A DNA stretch of 64,000 nucleotides from Gammaproteobacteria bacterium. GTDB lineage: Bacteria > Pseudomonadota > Gammaproteobacteria > Steroidobacterales > Foliamicaceae. Numbering within the stretch: position 1 is the first letter of the stretch; each line of letters starts with the position of its first letter. Positions 28,068 to 37,333 of the stretch are shown one piece after another. The stretch is taken from contig VYBN01000011.1 in NCBI GenBank assembly GCA_009844425.1, positions 62,001 to 126,000 of the forward strand, in the 5' to 3' direction. Below the pieces are notes generated by a model. The model was not told where the DNA came from. It made no database searches and was given only the letters and a program-made list of their open reading frames with translations. The translations under genes were made by a program, and so were the position numbers.

Positions 28068-29573
28068 ATGACCAGGGCAATAAACATGACAGCGCCGAAG
28101 GGGGTCGGGCGCACTACGCGCCGGCGGTTTCTGGCCGGTGGAACCGCGCTGGCCGGTTCGTGGATGCTGCCGCGTGGCTTGCGGGGCGCACAGACGGGGG
28201 GTGGCCTCGATGCGGAAGTGATCGTGATCGGCGCCGGCCTGGCCGGGCTGAACGCGGCGCTGCTGCTGGAGGAACTGGGCGTGAGCGTGATGGTGGTGGA
28301 GGCGACGTCGCGGTTCGGCGGCCGGCTCCATACCGTTGCCGACGACATCGTTCCCGGGTATCCGGAGCTGGGTGCAAGCGGAATGGGTGGCGGTTATGCG
28401 CGGCTGCTGAACGCGGCGAGGCAGTACGGCGTCGAGATCGGGCCCGTGCGCCCGCGCACCGAGCCCCGCGAGGGCGAGATGCTGTACTGCGTTCAGGACC
28501 AGCTGATCAGTGAAGACGACTGGCCCGGTCATGCGCTCAATCCGTACCGGCAGGACTGGGCCCGGCAAATGATGCCGTCGCGACCGCCCTACCAGGTCTA
28601 TGCAGAGCTGAACCCGTATCCGGAATCGGACCTGGGCGCCTGGCGGCGGCCGGAGTTCGCCGAATGGGACCGGCCGGTCGGCGAGGTGCTCACCGAGGCC
28701 GGCCTGGCTGAAGCCGGCGTCGAGCTCGGAGTCGGACACAATTCGAGTTACGGAACCGATCATCACGACCTGTCCGCCCTGATGATGTTTCACACGATCA
28801 GTTTTGCGATCCATCAGGCCAACTGGCCGGACCAGGGCGGGGCCGCAAAGGGCGGTAACCAGCGGATTCCGGAGGCGATGGCGCGCAACCTGACCGGCGA
28901 CGTGCTGCTGGACAGCCCCGTTGCGGCGATCGCCGACGAGGGCGATCGGGTGCGAATCAGCCTGGAGGACGGGCGCCGACTGAATGCCGCGCGCGCAATC
29001 ATCGCCATTCCGTTTTCGGCGTTGCGGAGGATCGCGCTCGATCCCGAGCCGCCGGCCGCGCAGAAAGCCGCGATCGACGAGCTCGGCTATACCCCGTGCA
29101 CGCAGATCCACTACGCGGTGAAGCAACCCTACTGGGAACAGGACGGATTGGCGCCGAGCATGTGGACGGACGCGCTGCCCGGACGGTTCATGGCGCTGAA
29201 GAACGACCCGGGCAGCCCCGACTCGGTCACCAGTTGCCTGGCCTACGTTAATGGCCATTCGGCGTTGAAGCTTGCGCAGATGGAAGAGGAGGCCGCGATC
29301 GCCGAAGTGACGGCGGAGCTGTTCCGGCTGCGCCCGTCACTCAAGGACGCGCTCGAACCGGTCTACCTGTGGAAATGGTCCAACAATCCGTATGCCGGCG
29401 GCGCCTACGCCTACTGGAAGCCCGGTCAGATCACCGCGTTCGCCCAGACGATCGCCGAGCCGCATGGCCGCATTCACTTTGCCGGAGAGCACACCGCGCA
29501 ATTGAATCGCGGCATGGAGGGCGCAATGGAGTCCGGCGAACGCGCCGCGATCGAAATACTGGAATATCTGTAG
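28068..29573 (+). CDS. Tat-exported flavin monoamine oxidase-like protein, copy 2
   Basis: 501 residues from the ATG at 28068, with an AGGA site; ATG 28086 is an alternative. Tat signal TTRRRFLAGGTALAGSW. FAD motif VIVIGAGLAGLNAALLLEEL, then RFGGRLHTVADD, and the C-terminal motif IHFAGEHTAQLNRGMEGAME. The same fold and length as the divergent neighbour, but clearly different in the substrate half, so an old duplication. The gene stands alone on its strand and ends 28 bp before hairpin element A. Confidence 0.88.
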   Translation: MTRAINMTAPKGVGRTTRRRFLAGGTALAGSWMLPRGLRGAQTGGGLDAEVIVIGAGLAGLNAALLLEELGVSVMVVEATSRFGGRLHTVADDIVPGYPELGASGMGGGYARLLNAARQYGVEIGPVRPRTEPREGEMLYCVQDQLISEDDWPGHALNPYRQDWARQMMPSRPPYQVYAELNPYPESDLGAWRRPEFAEWDRPVGEVLTEAGLAEAGVELGVGHNSSYGTDHHDLSALMMFHTISFAIHQANWPDQGGAAKGGNQRIPEAMARNLTGDVLLDSPVAAIADEGDRVRISLEDGRRLNAARAIIAIPFSALRRIALDPEPPAAQKAAIDELGYTPCTQIHYAVKQPYWEQDGLAPSMWTDALPGRFMALKNDPGSPDSVTSCLAYVNGHSALKLAQMEEEAAIAEVTAELFRLRPSLKDALEPVYLWKWSNNPYAGGAYAYWKPGQITAFAQTIAEPHGRIHFAGEHTAQLNRGMEGAMESGERAAIEILEYL

Positions 29574-29600
29574 CGTGCAGTGGGTCGCGCACCTGCCGTA

Positions 29601-29709
29601 GCCTTCACTTTGACCCTTTCTTCCGGGAATTTGTGAGCCATGGATGGCGGAACCAAGCCCCATGGATGGGTTCCATGCGTTTCCCGGAAGAAAGGGTCAA
29701 AGTGAAGGC
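29601..29709 (+). repeat. Covarying hairpin element, copy A
   Basis: Arms 29601-29629 and 29681-29709 are perfect 29-nt complements. The 51-nt centre contains GCCATGGATGGC and CCCATGGATGGG, each able to fold, and ends ATGCGT. It is preceded by CCGTA and followed by GAGGG. It lies between the convergent flavin oxidase and adaptor genes. Confidence 0.85.
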
Positions 29710-29731
29710 GAGGGTTGGCGACAAAGTCACG

Positions 29732-31117
29732 TTAGCCGATGCCGGGGAGGCCGCCGGCGCGCCGGCGCATCCAGTTGCGCAGGTTGGACTGCGATTCGTA
29801 CAGCCCCGCGCTGGGCAGCAGCAGAACCTCGTCGTTTTCTTCGAGCCCCGCAATCACGACCGAGTACTCGAAGTCGCTCAAGCCCGTGCGGACCCAGGCC
29901 GGCGACGGCCCGTCGTCGCGCATGACCAGCACCCAATATTCCGCCCTGAAGTCGTAATCCGGCTCCTGCCTCAGGAAGCGCCGGCCGGGATCGCTGCCCG
30001 GTCTCGCGCCGCCGGTCTCTTCCCGTTTCTTCATGACCGCGTCGTGGAGGTTGCCGTGCGGCCAGTTCAGCATGTGCGCCGTCGCCTCGATGTCGTCGAT
30101 CGTGCGCAGCGCCGCCATCGGCACGGCAGGCGCCTCGAGTTCCTCGGCGATCTTGATCTGAACCTCGGCGTTCATGCCCGGCAGCAGCAGCGAGTCGGGG
30201 TTGTCGAGCAGGATCAGGACCGAGAACATCGTGACGTTCTGTTCGACCACGGCCAGCGGCTCGATCTTCTCCACGTAACCGGTGAATTCGCGGGCGGGAT
30301 AGGCCGCCACCCTGACCTGCGCCTGCATGCCGGCGTTGATCTTGCCGATGTCGGTCTCGTCCACGCGGGTGCGCACCAGCACCCTGCGCAGGTCGGCCAT
30401 GCGCAACAGCAGCGTGCCGCCGCCCACGTCCTGGGTCGGCGAGGAAATGACCTGTCCGGGCTCGACATTGCGCTCGATGATGGTGCCGTCGATCGGCGCC
30501 AGCACGTCGGTGTCGTCCAGCGCGATGCGGGCGTTTTCCACGTCCACGCGGGCGCGAACCAGTTGCGCCTCGGCTTCCGAAAGCGACAGCGCCGTCTCTT
30601 CGAACTCGCTGTCGGTGATGGTGTTGTCGGCCACCAGCCTCTCCGCCCGCTCCATCTGCAGTTCGGCGATGGACTGGCGCGATTCCGCGGCCTTGAGCGC
30701 CGCCTCGGCCTGGGCCAGGTTGTTGGTGGGGATGCGCTTGTCGATCCGCACCAGAAGGGCGGAGCGCTCAACCGGATCGCCGTTCTCGGCGTTGATCGCG
30801 AGTATCTCGCCGGAAGCCTTGGATTTCAGTTCGACGGTGCGCAGCGGTTCGACCGCGCCGGCGGCCTCCACGAACACGCGGATGTCGCGAAGCTCCACGG
30901 GCGCCTGGTCGTAGGCCTGCGGTTCGGGCGCCGGTTCTTCGGCGCAGCCGGCCATGACCAGCACTAGCCCGAAAGCCGCGCCGACGCGCCAGAGCGTTCT
31001 CGTGGTCCCTCGCCGGTGCGTGATTCCCCCCTTGCGTGGAGACGCATGAACCCGTCCATGGGGCTCGGCGGCGGCTGTCCTGCCGCCGACGCTCCACGCA
31101 AAGGGGGATTCACGCAC
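29732..31117 (-). CDS. RND/MacA-type periplasmic adaptor lipoprotein
   Basis: About 460 residues. A lipoprotein signal ([20 protein letters not shown]) is followed by the membrane-fusion plan: a biotinyl-lipoyl half ([21 protein letters not shown]), a long coiled coil (~residues 100-180 of the mature protein), the second lipoyl half ([20 protein letters not shown]), and beta-barrel domains. It would link an inner-membrane ABC exporter to an outer-membrane channel. No ATG, GTG or TTG lies between hairpin element B and the signal peptide. The nearest usable start is the GTG at 31117 inside the element, which would add ~37 element-encoded residues. The true start is therefore uncertain. Confidence 0.8.
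   Translation of the reverse strand: MRESPFAWSVGGRTAAAEPHGRVHASPRKGGITHRRGTTRTLWRVGAAFGLVLVMAGCAEEPAPEPQAYDQAPVELRDIRVFVEAAGAVEPLRTVELKSKASGEILAINAENGDPVERSALLVRIDKRIPTNNLAQAEAALKAAESRQSIAELQMERAERLVADNTITDSEFEETALSLSEAEAQLVRARVDVENARIALDDTDVLAPIDGTIIERNVEPGQVISSPTQDVGGGTLLLRMADLRRVLVRTRVDETDIGKINAGMQAQVRVAAYPAREFTGYVEKIEPLAVVEQNVTMFSVLILLDNPDSLLLPGMNAEVQIKIAEELEAPAVPMAALRTIDDIEATAHMLNWPHGNLHDAVMKKREETGGARPGSDPGRRFLRQEPDYDFRAEYWVLVMRDDGPSPAWVRTGLSDFEYSVVIAGLEENDEVLLLPSAGLYESQSNLRNWMRRRAGGLPGIG
31016..31117 (-). repeat. Covarying hairpin element, copy B
   Basis: Arms 31016-31041 and 31092-31117 pair over 26 nt with two mismatches. The centre, read on the minus strand, holds CGGCGGC/GCCGCCG as the first inner hairpin and ends ATGCGT. 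Outer flanks on the minus strand are GCTAAAGCC and GGCGAGGG, as in other copies. It overlaps the last codons of the ABC ATPase gene (supplying its TGA) and the only available start of the adaptor gene. Confidence 0.8.
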
Positions 31118-31814
31118 TGGCTTTAGCCGTGGGGCCGCTGTCGGCCGTGATTCTGCCGTCCAGCATCTCGATCCTGCGCCCGGCCCGCGCGGCGATGCCG
31201 GCGTCATGGGTAACCACGATCAGCGTGTGACCGTCAGTGTGCAGGGAATCGAACAATGTCAGGACTTCCGCTCCGGTCGCGGAGTCCAGATTACCCGTGG
31301 GTTCGTCCGCCAGCAAGATGCTCGGCCGGGTCACCAGCGCGCGCGCAATGGCCACTCTTTGCCGTTGCCCTCCCGACAGCTGGCTGGGCCGGTGCGCAAG
31401 ACGGTCGGCCAGCCCGACCCGCTCCAGGGCCTCGGTCGCCCGCTTCAGGCGTTCGCGGCGGCGCATCCGGGCATAGATCAGGGGCGCCTCCACGTTTTGC
31501 ACGGCGCTGCAGCGCTCCAGCAGATTGAAGGTCTGAAACACGAAACCCACCTGCCGGTTGCGCACCCTGGCCAGCTCCCGGCCGTTCATGCGCGACACGT
31601 GCACGCCGTTCAGCCAGTAGTCCCCCGCGGTGGGCGTCTCCAGGCAGCCGAGAAGGTTCATCAGCGTCGATTTTCCCGATCCGGACGGGCCCGTAACCGC
31701 CAGGTACTCGTTCGGCCGCACCGCCAGGCTCACATCGCGCAAGGCGACCACCGTAGCGCTTCCCATCCGGTAGGTCCGCGTCAGTTCCCGCGTACGTATC
31801 GCCGACGTGCTCAT
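31110..31814 (-). CDS. MacB/LolD-type ABC transporter ATP-binding protein
   Basis: 234 residues. Nucleotide-binding subunit with Walker [18 protein letters not shown] (~residue 40), Q-loop FVFQTFNLL, signature [16 protein letters not shown], Walker [14 protein letters not shown] and H-loop VVTHD. The closest type is the MacB/FtsE/LolD group, which pumps substrates through a periplasmic adaptor. The adaptor gene follows, but no membrane permease gene (four-helix MacB type) is present in the window. The last codons (AKASA and stop) lie inside hairpin element B, so the original C-terminus was probably slightly different. Confidence 0.93.
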   Translation of the reverse strand: MSTSAIRTRELTRTYRMGSATVVALRDVSLAVRPNEYLAVTGPSGSGKSTLMNLLGCLETPTAGDYWLNGVHVSRMNGRELARVRNRQVGFVFQTFNLLERCSAVQNVEAPLIYARMRRRERLKRATEALERVGLADRLAHRPSQLSGGQRQRVAIARALVTRPSILLADEPTGNLDSATGAEVLTLFDSLHTDGHTLIVVTHDAGIAARAGRRIEMLDGRITADSGPTAKASA

Positions 31815-31843
31815 CTACCCACCCTCGCTCCACCGCTACCGTA

Positions 31844-31949
31844 GCCCTTCATTGCCCCTTTCCTCTGGGGGCTTGTGAGCCAGGGATGGCGGAACCGAGC
31901 TCCATGGATGGATTTATGCGTCCCCCGGAGGAAAGGGGCAATGAAGGGC
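31844..31949 (+). repeat. Covarying hairpin element, copy C
   Basis: Arms 31844-31871 and 31922-31949 pair over 28 nt with one T/G pair (wobble in RNA). The 50-nt centre has GCCAGGGATGGC and TCCATGGATGGA and ends ATGCGT. The right flank GGGCGATATCGAAGCG closely matches that of copy E. It lies between the start of the ABC ATPase gene and the end of gatB. Confidence 0.85.
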
Positions 31950-31974
31950 GATATCGAAGCGCCATGTCATGCTG

Positions 31975-33402
31975 CTACAGGCGTTCACGCAGCATTTGAT
32001 TGACGAGCTGTGGGTTGGCCTGGCCCCGGGTGGCGCGCATGACCTGGCCGACCAGGAAACCGAACACGCGTGTGTTGCCTTCGCGGTACTGCCCGACCTG
32101 TTCGGCGTGCTTCTCCATGACTTCTTTGATGACGCCTTCAAGCGATCCGGCGTCCGATATCTGGCGAAGCCCGCGTTTCCTGATGACGTCGTCTGCGCTC
32201 CCTTCGCCCGCCCACATCGCCTGAAACACCTCCTTGCCCAGTTTGCCCGAAAGCGAACCGTCGCGCAGACGGGACAGCAACAATCCCAGCTCGCCGGCGC
32301 TCACCCGGCTGTCGGCGATGTCAAGCCCGTCGCGGTTCAGCGCGGCGGCCAGTTCTCCGCTGGTCCAGCGCGCCGCCAGCTGCATGTCCCCGCAGGCCTC
32401 GCCGGCGCTCTCGAAATAGTCGGCCGTCGCCCGGCTCTCGCACAGCCGCCGGGCGTCTTCGGCGGACAGACCGTAGTCCGAACGGAACCGGGCGCGGCGT
32501 TCGCGCGGCAGTTCGGGAAGAGTAGCGCGCAATTCCTCCAGAAAGCCCGGCTCCAGCGCCAGCGGCGGCAGGTCCGGGTCGGGGAAATAGCGATAATCGT
32601 TGGCCTGCTCCTTGTCGCGCATCGGCCGGGTCGTATCCAGCACCGAGTCGTAAAGCCGGGTTTCCTGCGCGATGGTTCCTCCCTGGCGCAGCACCTCGGC
32701 CTGGCGCAGGATTTCACAGTGCAGCGCGCGTTCCACGAACCGGAACGAATTGAGATTCTTGATTTCCGTGCGCGTCCCCAACTCCGTGTCCCCGGGCTTC
32801 TTCAGCGAGATATTAGCGTCGCAGCGCAACGAACCCTCCTGCATCGCGCCGTCGGAGATCCCGATCCAAGTGACGAGCTGGTGGATGCCGCGCATGCATG
32901 CGGAGGCCTCTTCCGGGGATTGCAGTTGCGGCTCGGTCACGATTTCGAGCAGCGGAGCGCCCGCCCGGTTCAGGTCCACGCCGGTGGCGTTGGGCATGGC
33001 GTCGTGCAGGGACTTTCCGGCGTCCTCCTCGAGATGCGCGCGGGTCAGTTCGATCTGCCGGGCCGGCGAGCCGGGAACGGCCACCTCCACCGAACCGCCG
33101 CTCACGATGGGCAGTTCGAACTGCGAAATCTGGTAGCCCTTGGGCAGGTCGGGATAGAAGTAATTCTTGCGCGCAAACACCGAACGGCGCGCGACCTCGC
33201 CGCCGGTCGCCAGTCCGAACCGGGCGGCCATGGCCACGGCCTCGCGGTTCGCGACCGGCAGCGTGCCCGGAAACCCGAGGTCGACCAGGCAGGCCTGGGT
33301 GTTGGGGCTGGCCCCGAACACCGTCGATGCGCCCGAGAACATCTTGCTGCGCGTGGCGAGCTGGACGTGTATTTCCAGCCCGATGACCACCTCGAATTCC
33401 AT
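31975..33402 (-). CDS. gatB: Aspartyl/glutamyl-tRNA amidotransferase subunit B
   Basis: 475 residues. It binds tRNA and activates the mischarged Glu or Asp for amidation to Gln or Asn. The N-terminal domain is conserved (FEVVIGLEIHVQLATRSKMF, FYPDLPKGYQISQFELPI, LEEDAGKSLHD). The kinase-like part contains NRAGAPLLEIVTEPQ and TRTEIKNLNSFRF, and the C-terminal YqeY-like helical domain ends LVNQMLRERL. The start at 33402 (MEFEVVIG) is 14 bp after the gatA stop. It is the last gene of gatCAB. Confidence 0.96.
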   Translation of the reverse strand: MEFEVVIGLEIHVQLATRSKMFSGASTVFGASPNTQACLVDLGFPGTLPVANREAVAMAARFGLATGGEVARRSVFARKNYFYPDLPKGYQISQFELPIVSGGSVEVAVPGSPARQIELTRAHLEEDAGKSLHDAMPNATGVDLNRAGAPLLEIVTEPQLQSPEEASACMRGIHQLVTWIGISDGAMQEGSLRCDANISLKKPGDTELGTRTEIKNLNSFRFVERALHCEILRQAEVLRQGGTIAQETRLYDSVLDTTRPMRDKEQANDYRYFPDPDLPPLALEPGFLEELRATLPELPRERRARFRSDYGLSAEDARRLCESRATADYFESAGEACGDMQLAARWTSGELAAALNRDGLDIADSRVSAGELGLLLSRLRDGSLSGKLGKEVFQAMWAGEGSADDVIRKRGLRQISDAGSLEGVIKEVMEKHAEQVGQYREGNTRVFGFLVGQVMRATRGQANPQLVNQMLRERL

Positions 33403-33416
33403 CGCGCGATCCCCCG

Positions 33417-34895
33417 TCAAGCCGAGCCGACGGGCGCCGACTCGCCGGGCGGCCACAGTCGATGCCAGTCCGTTTCCAGTTGGTAGGCGTGCGCGGCGCG
33501 CAATACGTCCACCTCGGCAAACGGCCGGCCCATGAGCTGCAATCCCACCGGCAGCCCGTCCACCGTACCGGCGGGAATCGAAATGGCGGGGATTCCGGCC
33601 AGGCTGGCGCCGATGGTATAGACGTCGTTCAAGTACATCTGGATCGGGTCGTCGATCTTCTCGCCGATCCCGAACGCCGGAGCGGGTGCGGTCGGTCCCG
33701 CCAGCAGGTCCACCGTTTCGAAGGCCTTGCCGAAATCGGCCGCGACCAGCCGGCGCACACGCTGCGCCTGCAGGTAATAGGCGTCGAAGTAACCCTTGGA
33801 CAGCACCCACCCACCCACCAGTATGCGGCGCCGGACCTCCTCGCCGAAGCCCGCCCGGCGGGTCCTCGTATACAGTTCCTCCAGACTGTCCGCGCCCGCT
33901 TCGCGGAGACCGAATCGCACGCCGTCGAAGCGCGACAGGTTGGACGAGCACTCGGCGGGCGCGACGACGTAATAGACCGGAACCGAGAGCGGCAGCCGCG
34001 GCAGCGAAACTTCGGTAACGGCCGCCCCCATGCCGCGCAGGGTTTCCATGTTGTCGACGAACACCTGCCGGCAGCGGGCGTCCAGGCCCTCGTCCATGAA
34101 CTCCTTCACGATACCTACGCGCACGCCCTTGAGCACATTGCCCTTCATACCCTGCAGGGAGCCCGAGTAGTCCTCGCCGTCGCGCTCCGCGCAGGTCGAG
34201 TCACGCGGATCGTGGCCGGCCATGCTGTCCAGCAGCAGGGCCGCGTCCTCGGCCGTGCGAGTAATAGAGCCGGCCTGGTCCAGGCTCGAGGCGAACGCGA
34301 TCATTCCGTAGCGCGAAATCCGCCCGTAGCTCGGCCGGAAGCCGGTCAGCCCGCACATGGCCGCCGGCTGGCGCACCGATCCGCCGGTGTCCGTGCCGGT
34401 CGCCGCCGGAACCAGGCCGGCGGCTACGGCGGCGGCCGATCCGCCCGACGATCCGCCCGGCGAGCGGGAAGGGTTCCAGGGATTGCGAACCGGCCCGGCA
34501 TAGCTCGTCTCGTTGGACGAGCCCATCGCGAATTCGTCCATGTTGGTCTTGCCGATCAGCAACGCCCCGTCCGCCGCCAGCCGTTCCACGACGGTGGCGT
34601 CGTAGGGCGGAACGAAGTTGTCCAGGATTCGCGATCCGGCCGTGGTGCGCACGCCCCGGGTACAGAAGATGTCCTTGTGGGCTATGGGTATCCCCGCCAG
34701 GGCCCCGCCGTTCGCGCGGCCGGCATCGGCCCGGCGCGCCCCGTCGAGCGCCGCTTCGCCGCACACGGTCAGGAACGCGTTCAGCTCGGGGTTCCGTTCC
34801 TCTATGCGGTCCAGGCATGCCTGCGTGAGTTCGACGCTGCCGATGCCGCCCGTGTCCAGCGCGCGTCGAAGACCGCTCAGGGAAAAGTCGATCAT
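33417..34895 (-). CDS. gatA: Aspartyl/glutamyl-tRNA amidotransferase subunit A
   Basis: 492 residues. Amidase-signature enzyme that releases ammonia from glutamine for GatB. The catalytic Ser-cisSer-Lys region is complete: IPIAHKDIFCTRGVRTTAGS (Lys), SPGGSSGGSAAAVAAGL, and GTDTGGSVRQPAAMCG. Length is standard. It lies 15 bp after gatC and 14 bp before gatB in a compact operon. Confidence 0.97.
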   Translation of the reverse strand: MIDFSLSGLRRALDTGGIGSVELTQACLDRIEERNPELNAFLTVCGEAALDGARRADAGRANGGALAGIPIAHKDIFCTRGVRTTAGSRILDNFVPPYDATVVERLAADGALLIGKTNMDEFAMGSSNETSYAGPVRNPWNPSRSPGGSSGGSAAAVAAGLVPAATGTDTGGSVRQPAAMCGLTGFRPSYGRISRYGMIAFASSLDQAGSITRTAEDAALLLDSMAGHDPRDSTCAERDGEDYSGSLQGMKGNVLKGVRVGIVKEFMDEGLDARCRQVFVDNMETLRGMGAAVTEVSLPRLPLSVPVYYVVAPAECSSNLSRFDGVRFGLREAGADSLEELYTRTRRAGFGEEVRRRILVGGWVLSKGYFDAYYLQAQRVRRLVAADFGKAFETVDLLAGPTAPAPAFGIGEKIDDPIQMYLNDVYTIGASLAGIPAISIPAGTVDGLPVGLQLMGRPFAEVDVLRAAHAYQLETDWHRLWPPGESAPVGSA

Positions 34896-34910
34896 GAGGG
34901 TCCGTTCCGG

Positions 34911-35237
34911 CTATTCGATGACTTTCGGCACGCGGTACAGGCCGTCCACGACATCCGGCGCACAGGCCTGGGCGTCCGCGCGCACGTCGGCCTCGGTCAC
35001 TTCGTCGGCGCGCAGGGGGAGCGCGAGATCCAGCGGATGCACCATGGGTTCCACGCCCCCGGTGTCGAGTTGCTGCAATACCTGCACGAATCCGATGATC
35101 CGGCGCAGGGTGCCGACCAGCTCTTCCTTCTCGCCTTCCTCCAGCGCAAGGCGGGTCAGTTGCGCCACGCGCAGCAGTTCCTCGTCCGAGAAATCATCGG
35201 CCGGCTGAGGGTCCCTGGGTGTCTGGAGGTTGTTCAT
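34911..35237 (-). CDS. gatC: Aspartyl/glutamyl-tRNA amidotransferase subunit C
   Basis: 108 residues, slightly longer than usual because of a polar N-terminal extension (NNLQTPRDPQPADD). The core is typical: LLRVAQLTRLALEEGEKEEL, then LQQLDTGGVEPMVHPLDLAL with the conserved VxPM-like segment. It wraps around GatA and stabilises the complex. It is the first gene of the operon and is transcribed divergently from mreB. Confidence 0.93.
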   Translation of the reverse strand: MNNLQTPRDPQPADDFSDEELLRVAQLTRLALEEGEKEELVGTLRRIIGFVQVLQQLDTGGVEPMVHPLDLALPLRADEVTEADVRADAQACAPDVVDGLYRVPKVIE

Positions 35238-35329
35238 TTCGCGGCGAATACTATAGGGCTGTTTTGCCCGATCTGCTATGATTTGGGGGATTTCAAGGGA
35301 GTGTCCGCTCCCGGGGATGCGCTGCGCCG
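35238..35329. promoter_or_regulatory. Divergent gatC / mreB promoter region
   Basis: The 92 bp spacer holds TGCTATGAT (extended -10, TATGAT at 35277-35282) facing mreB and a TATAGT (minus strand, 35250-35255) facing gatC. No clear -35 was found for either, so the assignment rests on the -10 hexamers and position. The run of T and A here contrasts with the GC-rich surroundings. Confidence 0.45.
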
Positions 35330-36397
35330 ATGAGCAATTTTGTCCGTGGTTTATCTGAGCGGCTGGCCGTGGATCTGGCCATAGATCTGGGCACCGCCAA
35401 CACCCTTGTGTACGCCGGCGGAAGGGGAATTGTCGTGAACGAACCTTCCATAGTCGCGCTTCGACGCGGCGCCGACATCCGTTCGGGCGGTGTGCTGGCC
35501 ATCGGCACAGAAGCCTTCGGCATGCTGGGACGCACGCCGCGCGACCTGCAAATCGTCATGCCCTTGAAGGATGGCGTCATCGCCAACTACGAAGTCGCCG
35601 AGCAGATGCTCAGGCATTTCATGATCAAGGCTTTGGGCAGTGGTTTCTTCCGCCCGGCGGTCCGGCGTCTGGTGATCTGCGTGCCTCATGGCGCCACGCC
35701 GGTGGATCGCCGGGCCATTGAGGAATCGGCCCGCGACGCGGGCGCGCGCGAGGTGTTCGTTGTGGACGAGCCCATGGTCGCGGCCATCGGCGCGGGGCTG
35801 CCGGTGCACCGCCCCTGCGGCAACATGGTGGTGGACATCGGCGGCGGCACCTCCGAAGTCGCGGTCCTGTCGATGTCAAGCGTGGTCTATGCGCGCTCCG
35901 TGAAGGCTGGCGGAACCCGCATGGACGAGGCCATCGTGCAGTACGTGCGGCGCAACCACGGCATGTCGATCGGGATGAGTCAGGCGGAAACGATCAAGCG
36001 GGAGGTGGCCAGCGCTTACCCGGGCGAGGAAATTGGGGAGATCAAACTCCATGGGCGCAGCCTGTCGCGCGGCCTGCACTCGCAGTTCACGCTGAACAGC
36101 AACGAGGTGCGTGACGCCCTTAACGATACGCTGGAGGAAATCGTGCAGGCGGTGCTGGATGTCCTCTCGCATACCCCGCCGGAACTGGGCGCCGACATCA
36201 GTCAGCGCGGCCTGGTGCTGGCCGGCGGCGGCGCGCTGCTGCCGAAGCTGGATGCGCTCATTCGGGAACGCGCCGCAGTGCCCGCTTTCCTGGCCGAAGA
36301 TCCGTTGACCTGCGTTGTGCGTGGTTGCGGTCACCTGGTTGAAGCCCGGGGCATGGTGGGTTTTGCCAGCCGGATCAACGGCGCGCAGTGGACTTGA
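35330..36397 (+). CDS. mreB: Rod-shape determining protein MreB
   Basis: 355 residues. Actin-like ATPase that guides the elongasome. Phosphate-1 motif AIDLGTANTLVYAGG (~residues 17-31), phosphate-2 region NMVVDIGGGTSEVAVLSMS, adenosine motif GLVLAGGGALLPKLDAL, and the family signature VPHGATPVDRRAIEES are present. It heads the + strand envelope cluster mreBCD-mrdA-rodA-mltB-rlpA-dacA-lipB, and mreC follows 18 bp later. Confidence 0.97.
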   Translation: MSNFVRGLSERLAVDLAIDLGTANTLVYAGGRGIVVNEPSIVALRRGADIRSGGVLAIGTEAFGMLGRTPRDLQIVMPLKDGVIANYEVAEQMLRHFMIKALGSGFFRPAVRRLVICVPHGATPVDRRAIEESARDAGAREVFVVDEPMVAAIGAGLPVHRPCGNMVVDIGGGTSEVAVLSMSSVVYARSVKAGGTRMDEAIVQYVRRNHGMSIGMSQAETIKREVASAYPGEEIGEIKLHGRSLSRGLHSQFTLNSNEVRDALNDTLEEIVQAVLDVLSHTPPELGADISQRGLVLAGGGALLPKLDALIRERAAVPAFLAEDPLTCVVRGCGHLVEARGMVGFASRINGAQWT

Positions 36398-36415
36398 GGG
36401 GTCCGATGTCCTAGT

Positions 36416-37333
36416 GTGACCCAGGAGACCGCAACGCTTACGACGGATCGCTTCCGAAGGCGAAAAGGTCCGGCCCGGGCGGGCCAATGCCTCCTGATCT
36501 GCCTTTTGAGTTTCGGTCTGCTGGTAGTCGAGGCGAACATTCCCGCCGTCCAGAAGGTGCGCGGGATCGGCGAATTGATGCTTGTGCCGGTTCAGGCGGC
36601 GGTGCGCCTCGTTTCCGGCGGTTTTCGCGGTGTGCAGGGCTATTTCCGCGATCAGTCGTCGCTGATGAGTGAAAACCAGGAGATGCGCACGCAACTGTTG
36701 CGGCAGGAGGTGGATCTGCAGCAAATGGCGTCGCTGAAATCCGAGAACGAAGTGTTGCGTTCACTGCACGAGCTGAACGCCCAGCTCGGCTCGGAAAATC
36801 TCACGGCCGAGACCCTGCCTGGAAATCCGGATCCCTCCCGTCACCGCGTGACCCTGAACAAGGGCAGCCGGCAGGGAGCGTATGTCGGTCAGCCGGTAGT
36901 CGGTTCCGGCGGGGTGGTCGGCCAGGTCACGCGCGATTACCTGGTCACTTCGGAGGCGCTGTTGATCAGCGACGCCAGTCACGCTCTGCCGGTGATGTTC
37001 GAGCGAACGGGACTGCAGGCGATCGCGCTGGGCACCGGCCGCAGGGATCACCGGCTGCTGCTTCCCTTTATGCCGTTCCATGCCGATGTGATCCGGGGAG
37101 ATACGGTGGTCAGCTCCGGGGCCGGCGGCCTGTTTCCGGCGGGATTGAGGGTCGGCGTGGTGGAGAATGTTCGTAACTCTTCGGGCGAGGCTTTCCTGGA
37201 GGCGTTCGTGTCGCCTTCCGCCAACCTCGAAAGTCTCCGCCAGGTTCTGTTGCTGCGTTCCCAGGCGCGGCCGCCGGGACGGGAAACGGCGCCGGGCGCG
37301 GAGTTGCCCGGCGCCGCGGCTGCGGGATCATGA
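36416..37333 (+). CDS. mreC: Rod-shape determining protein MreC
   Basis: 305 residues from a GTG. One N-terminal membrane helix (CLLICLLSFGLLVVEANIP) leads into a periplasmic coiled coil (SENQEMRTQLLRQEVDLQQM). A beta-domain follows with RVTLNKGSRQGAYVGQPVVG and DTVVSSGAGGLFPAGLRVG, both characteristic of MreC. The tail is Pro/Gly-rich. MreC activates the PBP2-RodA synthase encoded downstream. The stop overlaps the mreD start by 4 bp. Confidence 0.95.
   Translation: MTQETATLTTDRFRRRKGPARAGQCLLICLLSFGLLVVEANIPAVQKVRGIGELMLVPVQAAVRLVSGGFRGVQGYFRDQSSLMSENQEMRTQLLRQEVDLQQMASLKSENEVLRSLHELNAQLGSENLTAETLPGNPDPSRHRVTLNKGSRQGAYVGQPVVGSGGVVGQVTRDYLVTSEALLISDASHALPVMFERTGLQAIALGTGRRDHRLLLPFMPFHADVIRGDTVVSSGAGGLFPAGLRVGVVENVRNSSGEAFLEAFVSPSANLESLRQVLLLRSQARPPGRETAPGAELPGAAAAGS

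Noticed and set aside
26364-29258. A 964-codon minus-strand frame covering the first flavin oxidase and extending through the second.
   Set aside because: The extension is antisense to a clear flavin oxidase gene; the true start with GGAGGTG and a Tat signal is at 27869.
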